DNA from: CAVSUR01 sp052143655
GTDB taxonomy: Bacteria > Actinomycetota > Actinomycetes > Streptosporangiales > Streptosporangiaceae
Length of the DNA stretch: 5,581 nt
Assembly: GCA_052143655.1 (NCBI GenBank)
Contig: JBKQSL010000303.1
Location: 1-5,581, forward strand
Direction of reading: 5' to 3'
Under the pieces are notes generated by a model. That model saw only the letters and a program-made list of their open reading frames with translations. It did not search any database and was not told where the DNA came from. Shown here in pieces: positions 5,439-5,581 of the stretch (its first letter is position 1; the number at the start of each line of letters is the position of its first letter). The translations under genes and the position numbers were made by a program.

Positions 5439-5581
5439 GTGCGATCACAATCATATGAGATCACCTTCCTGGGCCAGGCGGGCAGCACGCTAAGGGCAGA
5501 ATTCGACGACTGTGAGATCGTCGTAGGTCCGGGAACAACAACCTTGCGTGCCGACCTGCCAGATCAGGGAGCCCTCACCGG
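5439..5581 (+). CDS. Small conserved actinobacterial protein, N-terminal part (partial)
   Basis: An open frame runs from GTG 5439 off the window end (47 codons visible). It reads SYEITFLGQAGSTLRAEF, then DDCEIVVGPGTTTLRADLPD and QGAL. The pattern (YEITF.G.AG..LRAEFDDCE...GPGTTTLRA.LPDQ.AL) resembles a family of short, roughly 60-90-residue uncharacterised actinobacterial proteins that I recall, with alternating strands suggesting a small beta-rich fold. No catalytic motif, signal peptide or membrane segment is visible. It is transcribed divergently from the LAL regulator with palindromic motif copy 3 between them, so shared regulation is possible. Its function is unknown. An earlier in-frame ATG at 5367 is less likely because the added residues do not resemble the family and lie over the motif. 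Confidence 0.7.
   Translation, partial: MRSQSYEITFLGQAGSTLRAEFDDCEIVVGPGTTTLRADLPDQGALT

Noticed and set aside
5099..5458. 119-codon + strand frame across the LAL start and the divergent region
   Set aside because: It overlaps the LAL N-terminus antisense and is out of frame with the conserved small protein; there are no recognisable motifs.
1..5581. tRNA, rRNA, CRISPR array, complete insertion sequence or attachment site
   Set aside because: I saw no clover-leaf or rRNA-like sequence, no regularly spaced repeats, no transposase or integrase motifs and no terminal repeat pair with target duplication.

Overview
The window is GC-rich (third codon positions mostly G/C, GTG starts in use) and carries protein families typical of high-GC Actinomycetota: a PPK2-type polyphosphate kinase tail, actinobacterial glycoside hydrolases, a large ATP-binding LuxR (LAL) regulator and a small conserved actinobacterial protein. 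I cannot name a genus from the sequence.

Layout, left to right. (1) Positions 1-191 hold the C-terminal end of a PPK2-family polyphosphate kinase on the + strand. (2) Positions 192-865 form a decayed stretch. It contains a GC-rich spacer with interleaved inverted repeats, a ~36-codon scrap of a GH15 glucoamylase/trehalase-like gene (383-490), and the 5' end, with a good ribosome binding site, of an MGH1/GH63-like glucosidase. That last gene has a one-base frameshift and is cut off after ~64 codons (613-803). (3) Positions 866-2344 hold an apparently intact cytosolic GH13 alpha-amylase-family enzyme with all catalytic residues. (4) A 169-base convergent gap follows. (5) Positions 5180-2514 on the - strand hold a full-length LAL/MalT-type regulator. 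(6) A divergent intergenic region leads to the start of a small conserved protein (5439 to the window end, + strand).

Read together, this looks like the remains of an alpha-glucan (glycogen, maltodextrin or trehalose type) utilisation cluster next to a polyphosphate kinase gene. Two of the three glycoside hydrolase genes have been destroyed and the GH13 gene survives. A MalT-like regulator lies beside it, but that it controls these genes is inference.

The most notable structure not explained by genes is a repeated, nearly palindromic motif, GTCACCC-N5/6-GGGTGAT. It occurs exactly three times, once in each of three intergenic areas (493-512, 2404-2422, 5349-5368) and always in the same orientation. 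A fourth, degenerate copy in the opposite orientation lies upstream of the LAL gene (5269-5288). Two copies sit 70-100 bases upstream of + strand start codons. It is either an operator shared by this regulon or a dispersed extragenic palindrome; the sequence alone does not decide.
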